Positions 1 to 8,610 of a stretch of DNA of 64,000 nucleotides are shown here, in pieces. The notes beneath the pieces are model-generated. The model saw only the letters and a list, made by a program, of their open reading frames with translations, did no database searches and was not told where the DNA came from. The translations under genes were made by a program, and so were the position numbers. The first letter of the stretch is position 1, and each line of letters begins with the position of its first letter. Origin of the DNA: Nocardia wallacei (GTDB taxonomy: Bacteria; Actinomycetota; Actinomycetes; Mycobacteriales; Mycobacteriaceae); NCBI RefSeq assembly GCF_014466955.1, contig NZ_AP023396.1:4464001-4528000 (forward strand). Direction: 5' to 3'.

Positions 1-768
1 TACTTCACTCCCAAACGCGGGATGCTGTTCCTACCGGGCCTGCGCCGTCACGCGGTCGGTGAATGGTCGCGTGTGCGCCGATTGCCGAGCGACACCGTCG
101 ATCCCGTCACCGGCGAACCCGAGATGCTGGTGATAGATACACGGCGGCTGCGCATGACGTGGCTGCAGTTGCACCAGACCCCGGTTGCTCACACCGAAGC
201 GACGCTGGCCAACGACTACCTCGCCCGCGATCGCGGCAACCTGCTGGAGTACCAGCAGGTCGTCGCTTCCACGCTGGCCGAGCAAGTCGATGCCGCCCGC
301 CGCGTCGCCCTGATGCGGACATTGACCGTCGAACAGCTCACCCGCGCGCCCACCGATCCGGACACGGTGGCAGCCGAAGTCGGCGTATCGACGCAGGTGC
401 TCGCGCAATTGGTCGGTGGGCACCTGGACACCGTACTGAACGGCTGCGTCGACAACACCCACAGCCCGCACACACCAGCTGGGCAGGCGTGCACCGCATC
501 GTTTCTGCTGTGTTTGTCGTGCCCGTGCGCGCGGGCCACTCCGGCGCATCTTCCGGTACTCGTGGCCACCCACGACCGGCTGCGCGAGCAGGCAGCGGCG
601 ATGACACCGTTGCGGTGGGCCGAGCGGTTCGCCCGGCCGGTCGCGCAACTGGCCGACATCATCGCCCGCTTCCCAGCGGCCATGATCGAAGATGCCCGCG
701 CCGAGATAGGGCCCGACCAGCAGCAGCTGGTAGACCGGTTGCTGTCGCGATCGCTGGATCTGCGGTGA
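1..768 (+). CDS. Tyrosine-recombinase-like protein, C-terminal part (first gene of a Tn554-like trio)
   Basis: The frame is open from the window edge, so the start is missing; about 255 residues are visible. The segment DTRRLRMTWLQLHQ, followed by a Tyr in NDYLARD, resembles the C-terminal catalytic part of actinobacterial tyrosine recombinases. A Cys-rich tail (CLSCPCARATPAHLPVL, about residues 175-192) is like the tail I recall in recombinases encoded as trios. Its TGA overlaps the GTG start of the next recombinase (765-768), so the genes are translationally coupled. The order recombinase, large recombinase, small protein matches tnpA-tnpB-tnpC of Tn554. The family call is inferred from this order plus the motifs, because the N-terminal catalytic Arg lies outside the window. 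Confidence 0.6.
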   Translation, partial: YFTPKRGMLFLPGLRRHAVGEWSRVRRLPSDTVDPVTGEPEMLVIDTRRLRMTWLQLHQTPVAHTEATLANDYLARDRGNLLEYQQVVASTLAEQVDAARRVALMRTLTVEQLTRAPTDPDTVAAEVGVSTQVLAQLVGGHLDTVLNGCVDNTHSPHTPAGQACTASFLLCLSCPCARATPAHLPVLVATHDRLREQAAAMTPLRWAERFARPVAQLADIIARFPAAMIEDARAEIGPDQQQLVDRLLSRSLDLR

Positions 769-2910
769 GCGCGCCCGAATCCTGGCCTGAGTTCGCGCTC
801 CGTCCCGACGCGGCCACAGCGGTGCTGGTGAACCGCCCGCTGCGTCCGGGCACCGATATCGCCTCGATGTCGGTGTTCGGCGACGACCGGTGGGTGCTGA
901 CTCCGGCGGTGCTGCATCCGCACGCCGATGCCGCCTCGCTGGGTTTCACCGCAGTCCATCCCGCGTTCCGCGATGTGCTGAAGTTGTTGTGCTGGCTGAT
1001 GATCAACCATGACGGCGATGCGGCGCTGGTCAACACGCTGCGAACGCGTCGGCCTGCGATCATGACCTTGACGACCGGTTTCCGGTTTCTGCGCGCATTC
1101 ACGGACTGGTTGGCCGCGCGGGGTCGTACATGCTTCAGTGAGGTGACCGCCCTCGACCTCGATGCCTACCTGGCCGATGTGAAGGCGATCGAGACCACCC
1201 ACAGTGATCGAGAAGACCTACTCGCCGCGGTGATCAAAATTTGGGCCTACCGAGGACTGCTCGATCAACGCGACCGGCTGCCCGCGGCACAGCCGTGGGG
1301 TGGCGAGCGTGTGCAGCACCTACTCGAATGCCGGCGCGGCACCGAATCGACCATCGCGCGCATCCCACCGGAGACGATGAATGCACTTCTGGCATGGTCG
1401 CTGCGGCTGGTCGAGGACTTGGCCACCGACATCACCGCGGCACTGCACGAGTGTCAGCGCCTGCAGGCCCGAACGCGAACCCCAGCCACGGATCGGGCCC
1501 GCTATCAGCGCCGTCCTGGTGAGGTCGTCGAGGACCTACGGACGGTGATCCGCGCCCACGGCCGCCTCGGCGTCGCGTTGCCGGGTCTGCGAACACCCAG
1601 CGGTGCGTTGGTGTGCAATATCAACTATTTGGCACGCCTGCTCGACACCTCTCCGGAATCGTTGCGCCGCAACGCCTGCCAGGACCTGCTCCGCAACTGC
1701 GGGCTGACGATCCGGGAGGGATCGGCTCTGTTGCTGGCGCCGACCGGGTTGATCGATGGCCGTCGTTGGCGGGAGCTGCCTATCGACGAGGGCGAAGTCC
1801 GGCTGCTGGCCCGGTGCCTGGTCGGTGCGTGTTTCGTGGTCATCGGATACCTGTCGGGCATGAGGCCCGGGGAGATCTTGTCGCTGGAGCGCGGCTGCCT
1901 CGAGCGTGACCGGGCCTCGGGACTGCTGCTGGTGCGCGGGCGGCAGTGGAAGGGCGTGCGTGACGACCAGGGGGTGCACGTGCCCGAGGGCCGGATACGG
2001 CCGGATCCGTGGGTCGTGGCCGAACCGGTCGCGACCGCGATCACCGTTCTGGAGAACCTGCACACCGAGAGGTTGTTGTTCCCGAATCGGCTCGGCGCGC
2101 GCCCGCAGAAAACCAATACGGGCACCAGCAGATTCCGAGATGGCAAGGCGCGCACCAGTTCCCACATCAACAGTGATATCGCAGCCCTGATCGACTGGAC
2201 CGACGACTACTGTCGAAGCGAGGGCCGCGACGACCCGATCCCGCCGGACTCGGCGCATCCGGAGATCACCGCCCGTCGTTTTCGCCGGACCCTGGCCTGG
2301 TTCATTGCCCGAGCCCCGAGGGCTGGTCGCCGCCGCTATCCAGTACGGCCACCTCAAGATCCAGATGACCCTCGGCTACGCGGGAACCTATGCTTCCGGA
2401 TTCCCCGACGACCTCGCCTTCGAGGAATGGCTGACCCGCCTGGACACCCTCGCCGACGCCCACGAGCACTTGCAGTCCGGCGAGCACGTGAGCGGGCCAG
2501 CAGCCGACCGCTACCGCCAGCACATCGAATCCGCGCCGCGCTTCGCCGGACATGTCTTGCGCACAACCCGGGATGCCCGCACGCTCCTGGCCAACCCGGC
2601 TCTGCAGATTTTCCCCGGACAGGGAATGACGTGTGTGCTCGATCCCCGCCGTGCCGTGTGCCGACTGGCCAGCGACGACACCACAACCCGGGTCACCCCC
2701 GATCTGTCGGACTGCCGACCGAACTGTGTCAACGTCGCTCGCACCGACCGCGATATCGACGCCGTGCGAGCCGACGCCGCCCGCCTACGCGTGCTCGTCG
2801 CCGACCCGCTCGCGCCACCGGTCCGTGCTGCTCGCGAACGAGCCGAACTCAACCGGCTCCTGCGCATCATCGCCGACCACGACAACCGGCAACCGGACCG
2901 CCGTGTCTGA
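765..2910 (+). pseudogene. Large tyrosine recombinase (TnpB-like), frameshifted near 2305
   Basis: A GTG at 765 opens a frame that reads as one recombinase to about 2310 and then continues in the +1 frame to the TGA at 2910. The joined product would be about 714 residues. Catalytic-type motifs are visible on both sides of the shift: SGMRPGEILSLERG (first Arg), ARRFRRTLAWFIAR (box II Arg with the usual His replaced), then IQYGHLKIQMTLGYAGTY with the His and the candidate nucleophile Tyr. One missing base within GCCCGAGCCCCGAGG (about 2300-2315) explains the shift. The homology is unbroken across it, so the gene is either recently inactivated or carries a sequencing error. It sits between its two partner genes and overlaps both by a few bases. 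Confidence 0.7.
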
Positions 2911-3295
2911 CCGCGACGGTGAACGCGCGGCGATCCGCGCTGCCATGGAACGGTTGCTCACCGGCACTGCATACCGTTCCACCGGTGCGCTGAGCATCAT
3001 GCAACTGGCCGCCGAGGCCGGGGTCAAACGCTGGCTGCTCACCCACAAGCACACTGACCTGGCTCAGGAATTCCGTCACCGCGCCCGCGGTGACACCGAT
3101 GCGCCCACCGTGCTGCACCGACTCGAACAACGCGCCCGCACCGCAGAAGAGTCCAATCGGGTACTCCAAGAGCAGAATTCCCAGCTGCGAGCCCAGCTGG
3201 CCGTTTACGCCCAGGTGATCCACGAGCTACGCTCCGAGCGCACTCGTGAGACCGATCGCGCCAGACTCGAAGCCGTGAAATGGCCGGTTGAGTAG
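2903..3295 (+). CDS. Small TnpC-like protein of the recombinase trio
   Basis: This 130-residue protein starts at a GTG that overlaps the end of the large recombinase frame. The N-terminal half (RAAMERLLTGTAYRSTGALS, then LAAEAGVKRWLLTHKH) looks like a helix-turn-helix. The C-terminal half is a coiled coil (EQRARTAEESNRVLQEQNSQ and onward). Length, order and architecture fit TnpC of Tn554, which in that transposon affects the frequency and orientation of transposition. No catalytic motif is expected. The next genes, the ars operon, are convergent. Confidence 0.6.
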   Translation: MSDRDGERAAIRAAMERLLTGTAYRSTGALSIMQLAAEAGVKRWLLTHKHTDLAQEFRHRARGDTDAPTVLHRLEQRARTAEESNRVLQEQNSQLRAQLAVYAQVIHELRSERTRETDRARLEAVKWPVE

Positions 3296-3296
3296 C

Positions 3297-3332
3297 GGCT
3301 CGACCGGCGTACTCGTCGACGCCGGTCGAGCC
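3297..3332. terminator. Bidirectional hairpin terminator between the recombinase trio and the ars operon
   Basis: A perfect 14-bp inverted repeat, arms 3297-3310 and 3319-3332 (GGCTCGACCGGCGT and its complement), with an 8-base loop. It lies just after the stop of the plus-strand trio (3295) and before the stop of the minus-strand arsC (3343), where a shared terminator would be expected. There is no T-run, as is common in actinobacteria. Confidence 0.7.
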
Positions 3333-3342
3333 ACCGGACAGG

Positions 3343-3753
3343 TCAGGTTCGCGCGGGCAGGAGTTCGGTGATGAGTTGTTCGATGCGGCCGCGAATTTCG
3401 TCGCGGATGAGTCGGACGGCGTCGATGCCGAGGCCGGCGGGGTCGTCGAGTTTCCAGTCGCGGTAGTCGACGCCGGGGAAGTAGGGGCAGTTGTCGCCGC
3501 AGCCCATGGTGATGACGACGTCACTGCTCTGCACGGTGTCGGGGGTGAGGATTTTCGGGGTTTGGGCGGTGATGTCGATACCGACTTCGGCCATGGCTTC
3601 GATGGCGGCGGGGTTGATTCGGCCGCCGGGTTCGGTTCCGGCGGAGCGGACCTTGATGCGGTCACCGGCGAGGTGGGTGAGGAAGCCTTGGGCCATTTGG
3701 GAGCGTCCGGCGTTGTGGACGCACACGAACAGCACGCTGGGGGTGGATGCCAT
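3343..3753 (-). CDS. arsC: Arsenate reductase, LMW-phosphatase fold
   Basis: A 136-residue protein of the low-molecular-weight phosphatase-type arsenate reductases, which convert As(V) to As(III) for export. The N-terminal P-loop CVHNAGRSQM provides the CX5R active site, and the later TMGCGDNCPYFPG carries the Cys pair typical of the actinobacterial group, whose members can be mycothiol- or thioredoxin-coupled. It is the last gene of arsR-acr3-arsC-arsC-arsC, 33 bp after the preceding arsC. A truncated near-copy of its C-terminal half lies at 49629-49860. Confidence 0.9.
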   Translation of the reverse strand: MASTPSVLFVCVHNAGRSQMAQGFLTHLAGDRIKVRSAGTEPGGRINPAAIEAMAEVGIDITAQTPKILTPDTVQSSDVVITMGCGDNCPYFPGVDYRDWKLDDPAGLGIDAVRLIRDEIRGRIEQLITELLPART

Positions 3754-3786
3754 GACGGGTCAGGGCCTTTCGAGAAGGTGGGGGGG

Positions 3787-4443
3787 TTAGTTGGTGAGGT
3801 CGAGGTCGGCGAGGAGGGTGCGGACGCGTTCTTCGATGGCGTCGCGGATCTCGCGGAGGCTGGCGGGATCTTGACCGGTGGGGTCGGGTAGGTCCCATTC
3901 CTCGCAGCGGCCGCCGGGGATGGTGGGGCAGGCGTCGCCGCAGCCCATGCTGATGACGATGTCGGCGGCGGCGACGATTTCCTCGGTCCAGGGTTTGGGG
4001 AACTCGCTGCCGATGTCGATGCCGACTTCGGCCATGGCCTCGACGATGCCGGGCTGGATGCGGTCGCCGGGGGCGGTGCCGCCGGACCAGCCGGTGGCAC
4101 GGTCACCAGCGAAGTGGGTGAAGAACCCGAGGGCCATCTGTGAGCGTCCGGCGTTGTGCGTGCACAGGAACAGCACGGCCGGGGTTTCGGTGCCGGGGTG
4201 GCCTTCGATCTTGGCCAGGGCGCGTAGGCGTTGACGGGCGAAGCGTTCGGCCAGCAGTGGTATGTAGTTGACGACGGCGGCACGGGCGGCGAGTTCGTCG
4301 TAGGACGAGTGCAGGAAGCGGTCGATCACGACCGAGGTGAAGTTGTCGGCGAACTCGCGGTGCAGATGGTCGGCGGCTGCGGCCAGTGCGGTCACCTGGT
4401 CGATCGTTGTCGTGGTTCTCGCGGCGCGGGCGGGTGTGGTCAT
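3787..4443 (-). CDS. arsC: Arsenate reductase with N-terminal three-helix domain
   Basis: A 218-residue protein. The ATG at 4443 is chosen because it overlaps the stop of the upstream arsC (ATGA, 4440-4443); the open frame continues further upstream but inside that gene. Residues 1-80 form an all-helical region like the three-helix bundle of long actinobacterial arsenate reductases. The phosphatase domain follows, with P-loop CTHNAGRSQMALG and the SMGCGDACPTIPG cysteines. By family it would catalyse arsenate reduction, probably as a dimer through the helical domain. It is the fourth gene of the operon. Confidence 0.88.
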   Translation of the reverse strand: MTTPARAARTTTTIDQVTALAAAADHLHREFADNFTSVVIDRFLHSSYDELAARAAVVNYIPLLAERFARQRLRALAKIEGHPGTETPAVLFLCTHNAGRSQMALGFFTHFAGDRATGWSGGTAPGDRIQPGIVEAMAEVGIDIGSEFPKPWTEEIVAAADIVISMGCGDACPTIPGGRCEEWDLPDPTGQDPASLREIRDAIEERVRTLLADLDLTN

Positions 4444-4874
4444 CGGGTGCTCCGAAGCTGGTGGGGGGTGGTGAGCTCGATACGGAGGTTGTGGACGCGG
4501 GTGGTGAGGTCGTCGCGGATCAGGCGCATGCGTTCGATGCCGTCGATGCCGCGTTCGGAGGGTTCGTCGGTGTCCCACACCAGCGTTCGCGGGCCGGGCG
4601 GTGGGTCGAGGCGGGCTTGGCGGCCGATGACCACGATCGCGTCCACGTTCGCGGCGAGGGCGGGGTCGATGCGTTTGGGGTGCTCGTCACCGATATCGAT
4701 TCCGGCCTCGGTCAGGGTCTGTACCGACAGCGCGTTGAGGGTGTTGCCGGGCTGGGTTCCGGCCGAGTACACCTGTATCTCGTCTCCGGCGTGGTGGCGC
4801 ATGAGTGCGGCGGCCATCTGTGATTTGCCGCTGTTCTTCACGCACACGAACAGTACCGACGGCGCTCTGGTCAC
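4440..4874 (-). CDS. ArsC-like LMW phosphatase with altered P-loop (CX5K)
   Basis: 144 residues in the same fold as its two neighbours, but the P-loop reads CVKNSGKSQM, so the invariant Arg of CX5R is Lys. The C-terminal GCGDxCP cysteine motif is replaced by VVIGRQARLDPPPG. It starts inside the stop of acr3 (ATGA, 4871-4874) and overlaps the next arsC the same way. It may be a weakened arsenate reductase, an arsenic-binding or thiol-transfer partner, or a non-catalytic paralogue. The fold and operon are seen directly; the activity is unknown. Confidence 0.75.
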   Translation of the reverse strand: MTRAPSVLFVCVKNSGKSQMAAALMRHHAGDEIQVYSAGTQPGNTLNALSVQTLTEAGIDIGDEHPKRIDPALAANVDAIVVIGRQARLDPPPGPRTLVWDTDEPSERGIDGIERMRLIRDDLTTRVHNLRIELTTPHQLRSTR

Positions 4875-5968
4875 CGAGTCGCCTCCGCCGGGGCACCGGT
4901 TGTGATGTGGGGGAAGCGGTTCCGCAGTGCCAAGGAGACGTAGACGAGTCCGACGAGGACGGGGACTTCGATGAGCGGTCCGACGACTCCGGCGAGTGCT
5001 TGGCCGGAGGTGGCGCCGTAGGTGGCGATCGCGACGGCGATGGCGAGTTCGAAGTTGTTACCTGCGGCGGTGAACGCGAGGGTGGTGGTGCGTTCGTAGC
5101 CGAGACCGGCCAGCCGGCCGTAGAGGTAGCCACCGCCCCACATGAGCGCGAAATACGCCAGCAGCGGGACCGCGATGCGCACGACGTCCCATGGCCGTGA
5201 GGTGATCTGGTGGCCCTGCAACGCGAACAGGATCACGATCGTGAACAGCAATCCGTAGAGCGCCCACGGGCCGATGCGTGGGATGAATTTGGATTCGTAC
5301 CAGTCGCGGCCCTTGGTTTTTTCACCGAGTCGACGGGTGAGGAATCCGGCGACCAGCGGGATGCCGAGGAAGATCAGCACCGATTTCGCGATCTGCCACG
5401 GCGAGGTGTCGATCGTCGTCGTCTCCAGCCCCAGCCATCCGGGCAGGACCGAGAGGTAGAACCAGCCGAGCACGGCGAACATGACGACCTGGAAGACCGA
5501 GTTCAACGCGACGAGGACGGCGGCGGCTTCGCGGTCACCGCAGGCGAGGTCGTTCCAGATGATCACCATGGCAATGCATCGGGCGAGGCCGACGATGATC
5601 AGGCCGGTGCGGTACTCGGGCAGGTCCGGTAGCAGCAACCACGCGAAGGCGAACATGAGCGCGGGCCCGACAAGCCAGTTCAGCACGAGCGAGCCGACGA
5701 GCAGGCGGCGGTCGCCGGTGACTGTGTCGAGGCGGTCGTAGCGGACCTTGGCCAGCACCGGATACATCATGACCAGCAACCCGATCGCGATCGGCAGACT
5801 GATCCCATCGACCTCGACCGCGGACAGGCCGTCGCCGAGGCCGGGAATCAAGCGACCGAGCAACAGACCGGCGGCCATGGCGACGCCGATCCAGACCGGA
5901 AGGAACCGGTCCAGCGTCGACAGTTTCCCGACGACCGCAGGGTGGTCGGTGTGTTCGGTGGTTGTCAT
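4871..5968 (-). CDS. acr3: ACR3-family arsenite efflux permease
   Basis: A 365-residue polytopic membrane protein with about ten hydrophobic segments. It would export arsenite across the cytoplasmic membrane using the proton gradient. The family signature GLARCIAMVIIWNDLACGD contains the conserved substrate Cys and is followed by NSVFQ; the segment TTLAFTAAGNNFELAIA is also characteristic. It overlaps arsR upstream (ATGA, 5965-5968) and the first arsC downstream, so sensor, pump and reductases form one transcript. Confidence 0.93.
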   Translation of the reverse strand: MTTTEHTDHPAVVGKLSTLDRFLPVWIGVAMAAGLLLGRLIPGLGDGLSAVEVDGISLPIAIGLLVMMYPVLAKVRYDRLDTVTGDRRLLVGSLVLNWLVGPALMFAFAWLLLPDLPEYRTGLIIVGLARCIAMVIIWNDLACGDREAAAVLVALNSVFQVVMFAVLGWFYLSVLPGWLGLETTTIDTSPWQIAKSVLIFLGIPLVAGFLTRRLGEKTKGRDWYESKFIPRIGPWALYGLLFTIVILFALQGHQITSRPWDVVRIAVPLLAYFALMWGGGYLYGRLAGLGYERTTTLAFTAAGNNFELAIAVAIATYGATSGQALAGVVGPLIEVPVLVGLVYVSLALRNRFPHITTGAPAEATR

Positions 5969-6342
5969 GCCGGGACCTCCGATCCGGAACAGCGGCCCAG
6001 TACCAGCGACAACCGGTCCAGGGCCTCGGGAACGGCGCGGTAATACACCCAGGACGCGCGGCGCTCGCTGGTGACCAGGCCGGCCTCCCGCAGCACCTTG
6101 AGGTGGTGGGAGATGGTCGGCTGGGTGACATCGAGCCCATCGGACACATCACACACACATGCCTCGCCACCGGCACGGGCTGCGATGGCCGAGAGCACTC
6201 GCAGCCGGACGGGGTCGGCGAGGGCTTTGAACATCACAGCGAACTCGGCCGCTTCCGTGCCGGTCAGCGTGCGGCCCACCGTGGGGGTGGGATCGCAGCC
6301 GACCGGCCCGGACGGCGCCCCCGACACCTCTGATTTAGACAT
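5965..6342 (-). CDS. arsR: ArsR-family arsenite-responsive repressor
   Basis: A 125-residue winged-helix repressor. EACVCDVSDGL is the classic ArsR metal-binding cysteine box (ELCVCDL type), followed by the recognition helix VTQPTISHHLKVLREAGLV. It leads the efflux/reductase operon. The ATG at 6342 lies inside a palindromic operator (6338-6363) and has no Shine-Dalgarno in front of it. This suggests a leaderless mRNA or a later start; a leaderless transcript would place repressor binding right over the transcription start. Confidence 0.92.
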   Translation of the reverse strand: MSKSEVSGAPSGPVGCDPTPTVGRTLTGTEAAEFAVMFKALADPVRLRVLSAIAARAGGEACVCDVSDGLDVTQPTISHHLKVLREAGLVTSERRASWVYYRAVPEALDRLSLVLGRCSGSEVPA

Positions 6343-6363
6343 ACATCAATATTGACGTATGTC
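6338..6363. promoter_or_regulatory. ArsR operator at the arsR start codon
   Basis: A 26-bp palindrome with halves GACATACATCAAT and ATTGACGTATGTC and one mismatch. It is extended on both sides by TGATT and AATCA. It covers the arsR start codon. The GACATA..TC half-site recurs in the arsI/arsR2 intergenic region. Confidence 0.7.
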
Positions 6364-6424
6364 GAATCAGGAAGGCAAGCGAACAACCGGTGAACTCCCC
6401 CACCTCCGCCCCTTCGAACCCTGA

Positions 6425-7462
6425 CTACAGGTGTTTGACGAGGCGTTTCGCGTCGGCGCCGACACCGCGTAGCGAGTTCGACGCGGGCGTGCGCTGCCAT
6501 TCCAAGCCGAGATAGCCGAGCCCGGCATGAGTGGTCGACAGGCCCGCGCGGTGACGGGGCTGACCGGTCTCGGTGAGTGCTCCCAGTCCGGTCAGGTAGG
6601 GCAGGTGCGGGTGGTAGCCGGTGGCCAGGATGATCGCGTCGACCCGGTGACCGGTGCCGTCGGGCCAGACGGCGGTATCGCCGTCGAGGCTGGTGAACAT
6701 GGGTTTGGCCTCGGGCCGGGCTGCTGCGAGGGCCGCGCGGTACCGGCCGGTGTCGAAGACCGGCTGGGTCGGCGGTGTGCGCAGGTAAGGCCCGATCGCC
6801 AGGGCGTCGAAGCCACTCACCCGGAACCAGAAATGCATGTCACGGCCGAGGGGACGTTGCTCGAGGAACTTCACCGGTGCCCGGCTGGCCAGGGTCACGC
6901 TCGCGGTGGCTGCCAGCTCGGTCGCGATCTGCACTGCGGAATTCCCGGCGCCGACCACGCTCACTCGCTGACCGGCGAAGTCTGCCGGTGATCGGTAGTC
7001 GCTGGCGTGCAACAGTTTTCCGGTGAAGCTGTCCTGGCCGGGCAGTTCCGGAAGTACCGGGTTGGCGAAGGAGCCGGTTGCCGCGATCAGCCGGGGCGCG
7101 GTGAACACCTCACCGGTGCCCGTGTGCGCGGCGAAGGTGCCGCTGTCGTGGGTGACGGTGTCGACGCGCTGGCCGGGGTGGATGTCGGCGGGTAGGGCGG
7201 CCGCGTAGCGGCGCAGGTAGTCGACGACTTCGTCGCGGTGGGGGTATCGGTCCGGGTCGCCGGGGAATCGTAGGCCGGGCAGGCTGCTGTAGCGGGTCGG
7301 GGAGAACAGGGTCAGGCTGTCGTAGTAGCGCGGCCAGGACCCGACAGTCTCCGGTCCGGCTTCCAGGAGTCCGACGGACAGGCCGCGGCGGGTCAGATGA
7401 TGGGTGGCGGCCAGCCCGGACTGTCCGCCACCGACGACAAGAGCGTCGTATCGAGTTATCAC
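6425..7462 (-). CDS. arsO: ArsO-like flavin-dependent monooxygenase
   Basis: 345 residues. The GTG at 7462 is preferred over an upstream in-frame ATG because GGTGAAAG lies just before it and the FAD motif follows at once. Motifs in order: DALVVGGGQSGLA (FAD Rossmann), GSWPRYYDSLTLFSP, VVGAGNSAVQIA (NADPH Rossmann) and ILATGYHPHLPYL. These fit the flavin monooxygenases that travel with ars operons as ArsO. The substrate is not established for the family as a whole. It follows arsI by 61 bp and ends just before the arsR operator. A truncated paralogue lies at 47278. Confidence 0.8.
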   Translation of the reverse strand: MITRYDALVVGGGQSGLAATHHLTRRGLSVGLLEAGPETVGSWPRYYDSLTLFSPTRYSSLPGLRFPGDPDRYPHRDEVVDYLRRYAAALPADIHPGQRVDTVTHDSGTFAAHTGTGEVFTAPRLIAATGSFANPVLPELPGQDSFTGKLLHASDYRSPADFAGQRVSVVGAGNSAVQIATELAATASVTLASRAPVKFLEQRPLGRDMHFWFRVSGFDALAIGPYLRTPPTQPVFDTGRYRAALAAARPEAKPMFTSLDGDTAVWPDGTGHRVDAIILATGYHPHLPYLTGLGALTETGQPRHRAGLSTTHAGLGYLGLEWQRTPASNSLRGVGADAKRLVKHL

Positions 7463-7523
7463 AGAAGTTCTTTCACCTTCGATGATGCGCGACCGCGACA
7501 GTGGCGGCCGCGCCCGGTCGAAC

Positions 7524-8057
7524 TCAGCAGCAGGACACGCCCGAAGCGGTCGCCTTCTCCTTGGCCGCGGGGGTGCAGCACGCCGCGGACTCATCAGTCA
7601 GGGACAGGGCGGTAGTGCTGCTGCCGGTGCCGCAGCATGCCTGTATGGCTTCGGCGTCGTCGGTTGCGAATTCCGGTGCGGTGCCGAAGTTCTCGGTATC
7701 GGCGAGAACGGTGTAGACCTCCCACTTCTCTGCGTTCGGGCCGGTGACCCACACCTTGTCCTGAGTGGCGAAACAACACGTGGTCGCGATCTGCTCCTCG
7801 GTGAACAACCCCGCCTCCGACAAACGGGCGATCTCGCCGTGGACCCGCTCGGAGGACTCGACCTCGACCCCGAGGTGGTTGATCGTGCCGCCCTGGCCGG
7901 TGTTCTCCAACAGGACCAGCTTCAACGGCGGCTCGGCGATCGCGAAGTTGGCGTAGCCGGGCTTGCGCTTGGCCGGTTCGGTATTGAACAGCGTCGAGTA
8001 GAACTGCACGGCCTGCTCGAGGTCGTTGACATTGAGGGCGAGTTGCACGCGGGACAT
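7524..8057 (-). CDS. arsI: ArsI/CadI-type C-As lyase with Cys-rich tail
   Basis: 177 residues. The ATG at 8057 has GGAGG 7 bases upstream. The protein is a vicinal-oxygen-chelate (glyoxalase) fold: N-terminal VQLALNVNDLEQAVQFYSTL, a metal His in NHLGVEVES, and the paired cysteines in ATTCCFATQDKVWV that bind trivalent methylarsenicals in ArsI. By family it would be an Fe(II)-dependent dioxygenase removing methyl groups from organoarsenicals. The tail adds three more Cys pairs (QACCG, AACCT and the terminal SCC), more than needed for the lyase core. It is divergent from the second arsR and upstream of arsO. Confidence 0.85.
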   Translation of the reverse strand: MSRVQLALNVNDLEQAVQFYSTLFNTEPAKRKPGYANFAIAEPPLKLVLLENTGQGGTINHLGVEVESSERVHGEIARLSEAGLFTEEQIATTCCFATQDKVWVTGPNAEKWEVYTVLADTENFGTAPEFATDDAEAIQACCGTGSSTTALSLTDESAACCTPAAKEKATASGVSCC

Positions 8058-8074
8058 GAGAACCTCCATAGTGA

Positions 8075-8130
8075 GACATATATCGAAGAAGTGGTCGAGA
8101 CTGAGTCTGTCACCTTTTCGACATATGTCA
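8075..8130. promoter_or_regulatory. Paired operator half-sites between arsI and the second arsR
   Basis: An inverted pair, GACATATATCGAA at 8075-8087 and TTCGACATATGTC at 8118-8130, with one mismatch and 30 bases between. The right half contains the perfect palindrome GACATATGTC. The sites lie between divergent arsI and arsR2, where one repressor could control both, and resemble the arsR1 operator. Confidence 0.65.
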
Positions 8131-8153
8131 ATACCGCAGGTAGGATCGGTACC

Positions 8154-8513
8154 ATGCCCAAGACGTTGCCCGTGATCGACATGTCCGCCCCGGTCTGCTG
8201 CGCCCCGGTCGCGGCCGGACCGGTCGACGACACCGCCGCCCTCGAGGTGGCTCTGCGTCTGAAGGCCCTCGCCGATCCCGTGCGAGTGAAACTCATGTCG
8301 CTACTGCTGGCCAGCCCCGACATCGGGGAGAACGGCGGCAACCTCGCCGCCGCGGTGGGACTGTCGGAATCGACCGTGAGTCATCACCTCAGCCAGCTCC
8401 GTAAGGCTGGCCTCGTCGATTCCGAGCGCATCGGCATGAACGTCGTCCACCACGCGAAACGTGAAGCGCTGGCGGCTCTGTGCGTGGTCCTCGACCCCAA
8501 TTGCTGCCGCTGA
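8154..8513 (+). CDS. arsR2: Second ArsR-family regulator with N- and C-terminal CC pairs
   Basis: 119 residues, starting at the ATG at 8154. The winged helix is clear: LKALADPVRVKLMSLL, then LSESTVSHHLSQLRKAGLV. It lacks the ELCVCD box of the first ArsR and has instead vicinal cysteines at both ends (PVCCAP near residue 15, PNCCR at the C-terminus). ArsR proteins elsewhere bind As(III) or methyl-As(III) through such relocated cysteines. Divergence from arsI and shared operators suggest it controls the organoarsenical unit; this is inference. Confidence 0.88.
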   Translation: MPKTLPVIDMSAPVCCAPVAAGPVDDTAALEVALRLKALADPVRVKLMSLLLASPDIGENGGNLAAAVGLSESTVSHHLSQLRKAGLVDSERIGMNVVHHAKREALAALCVVLDPNCCR

Positions 8514-8610
8514 CACGGCAGTCCCTCTCCTGATCACCACCTCGGGACCAGGCCACACCCCAGGCAGGAGTGCAACAGCTTCAGCCGGCGAGAGAATCGG
8601 AGGTCTCAAT

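Noticed and set aside
3039..4283. 414-codon minus-strand frame across arsC
   Set aside because: Pro/Ser/Thr-rich shadow of the arsC genes, which have clear motifs in another frame.
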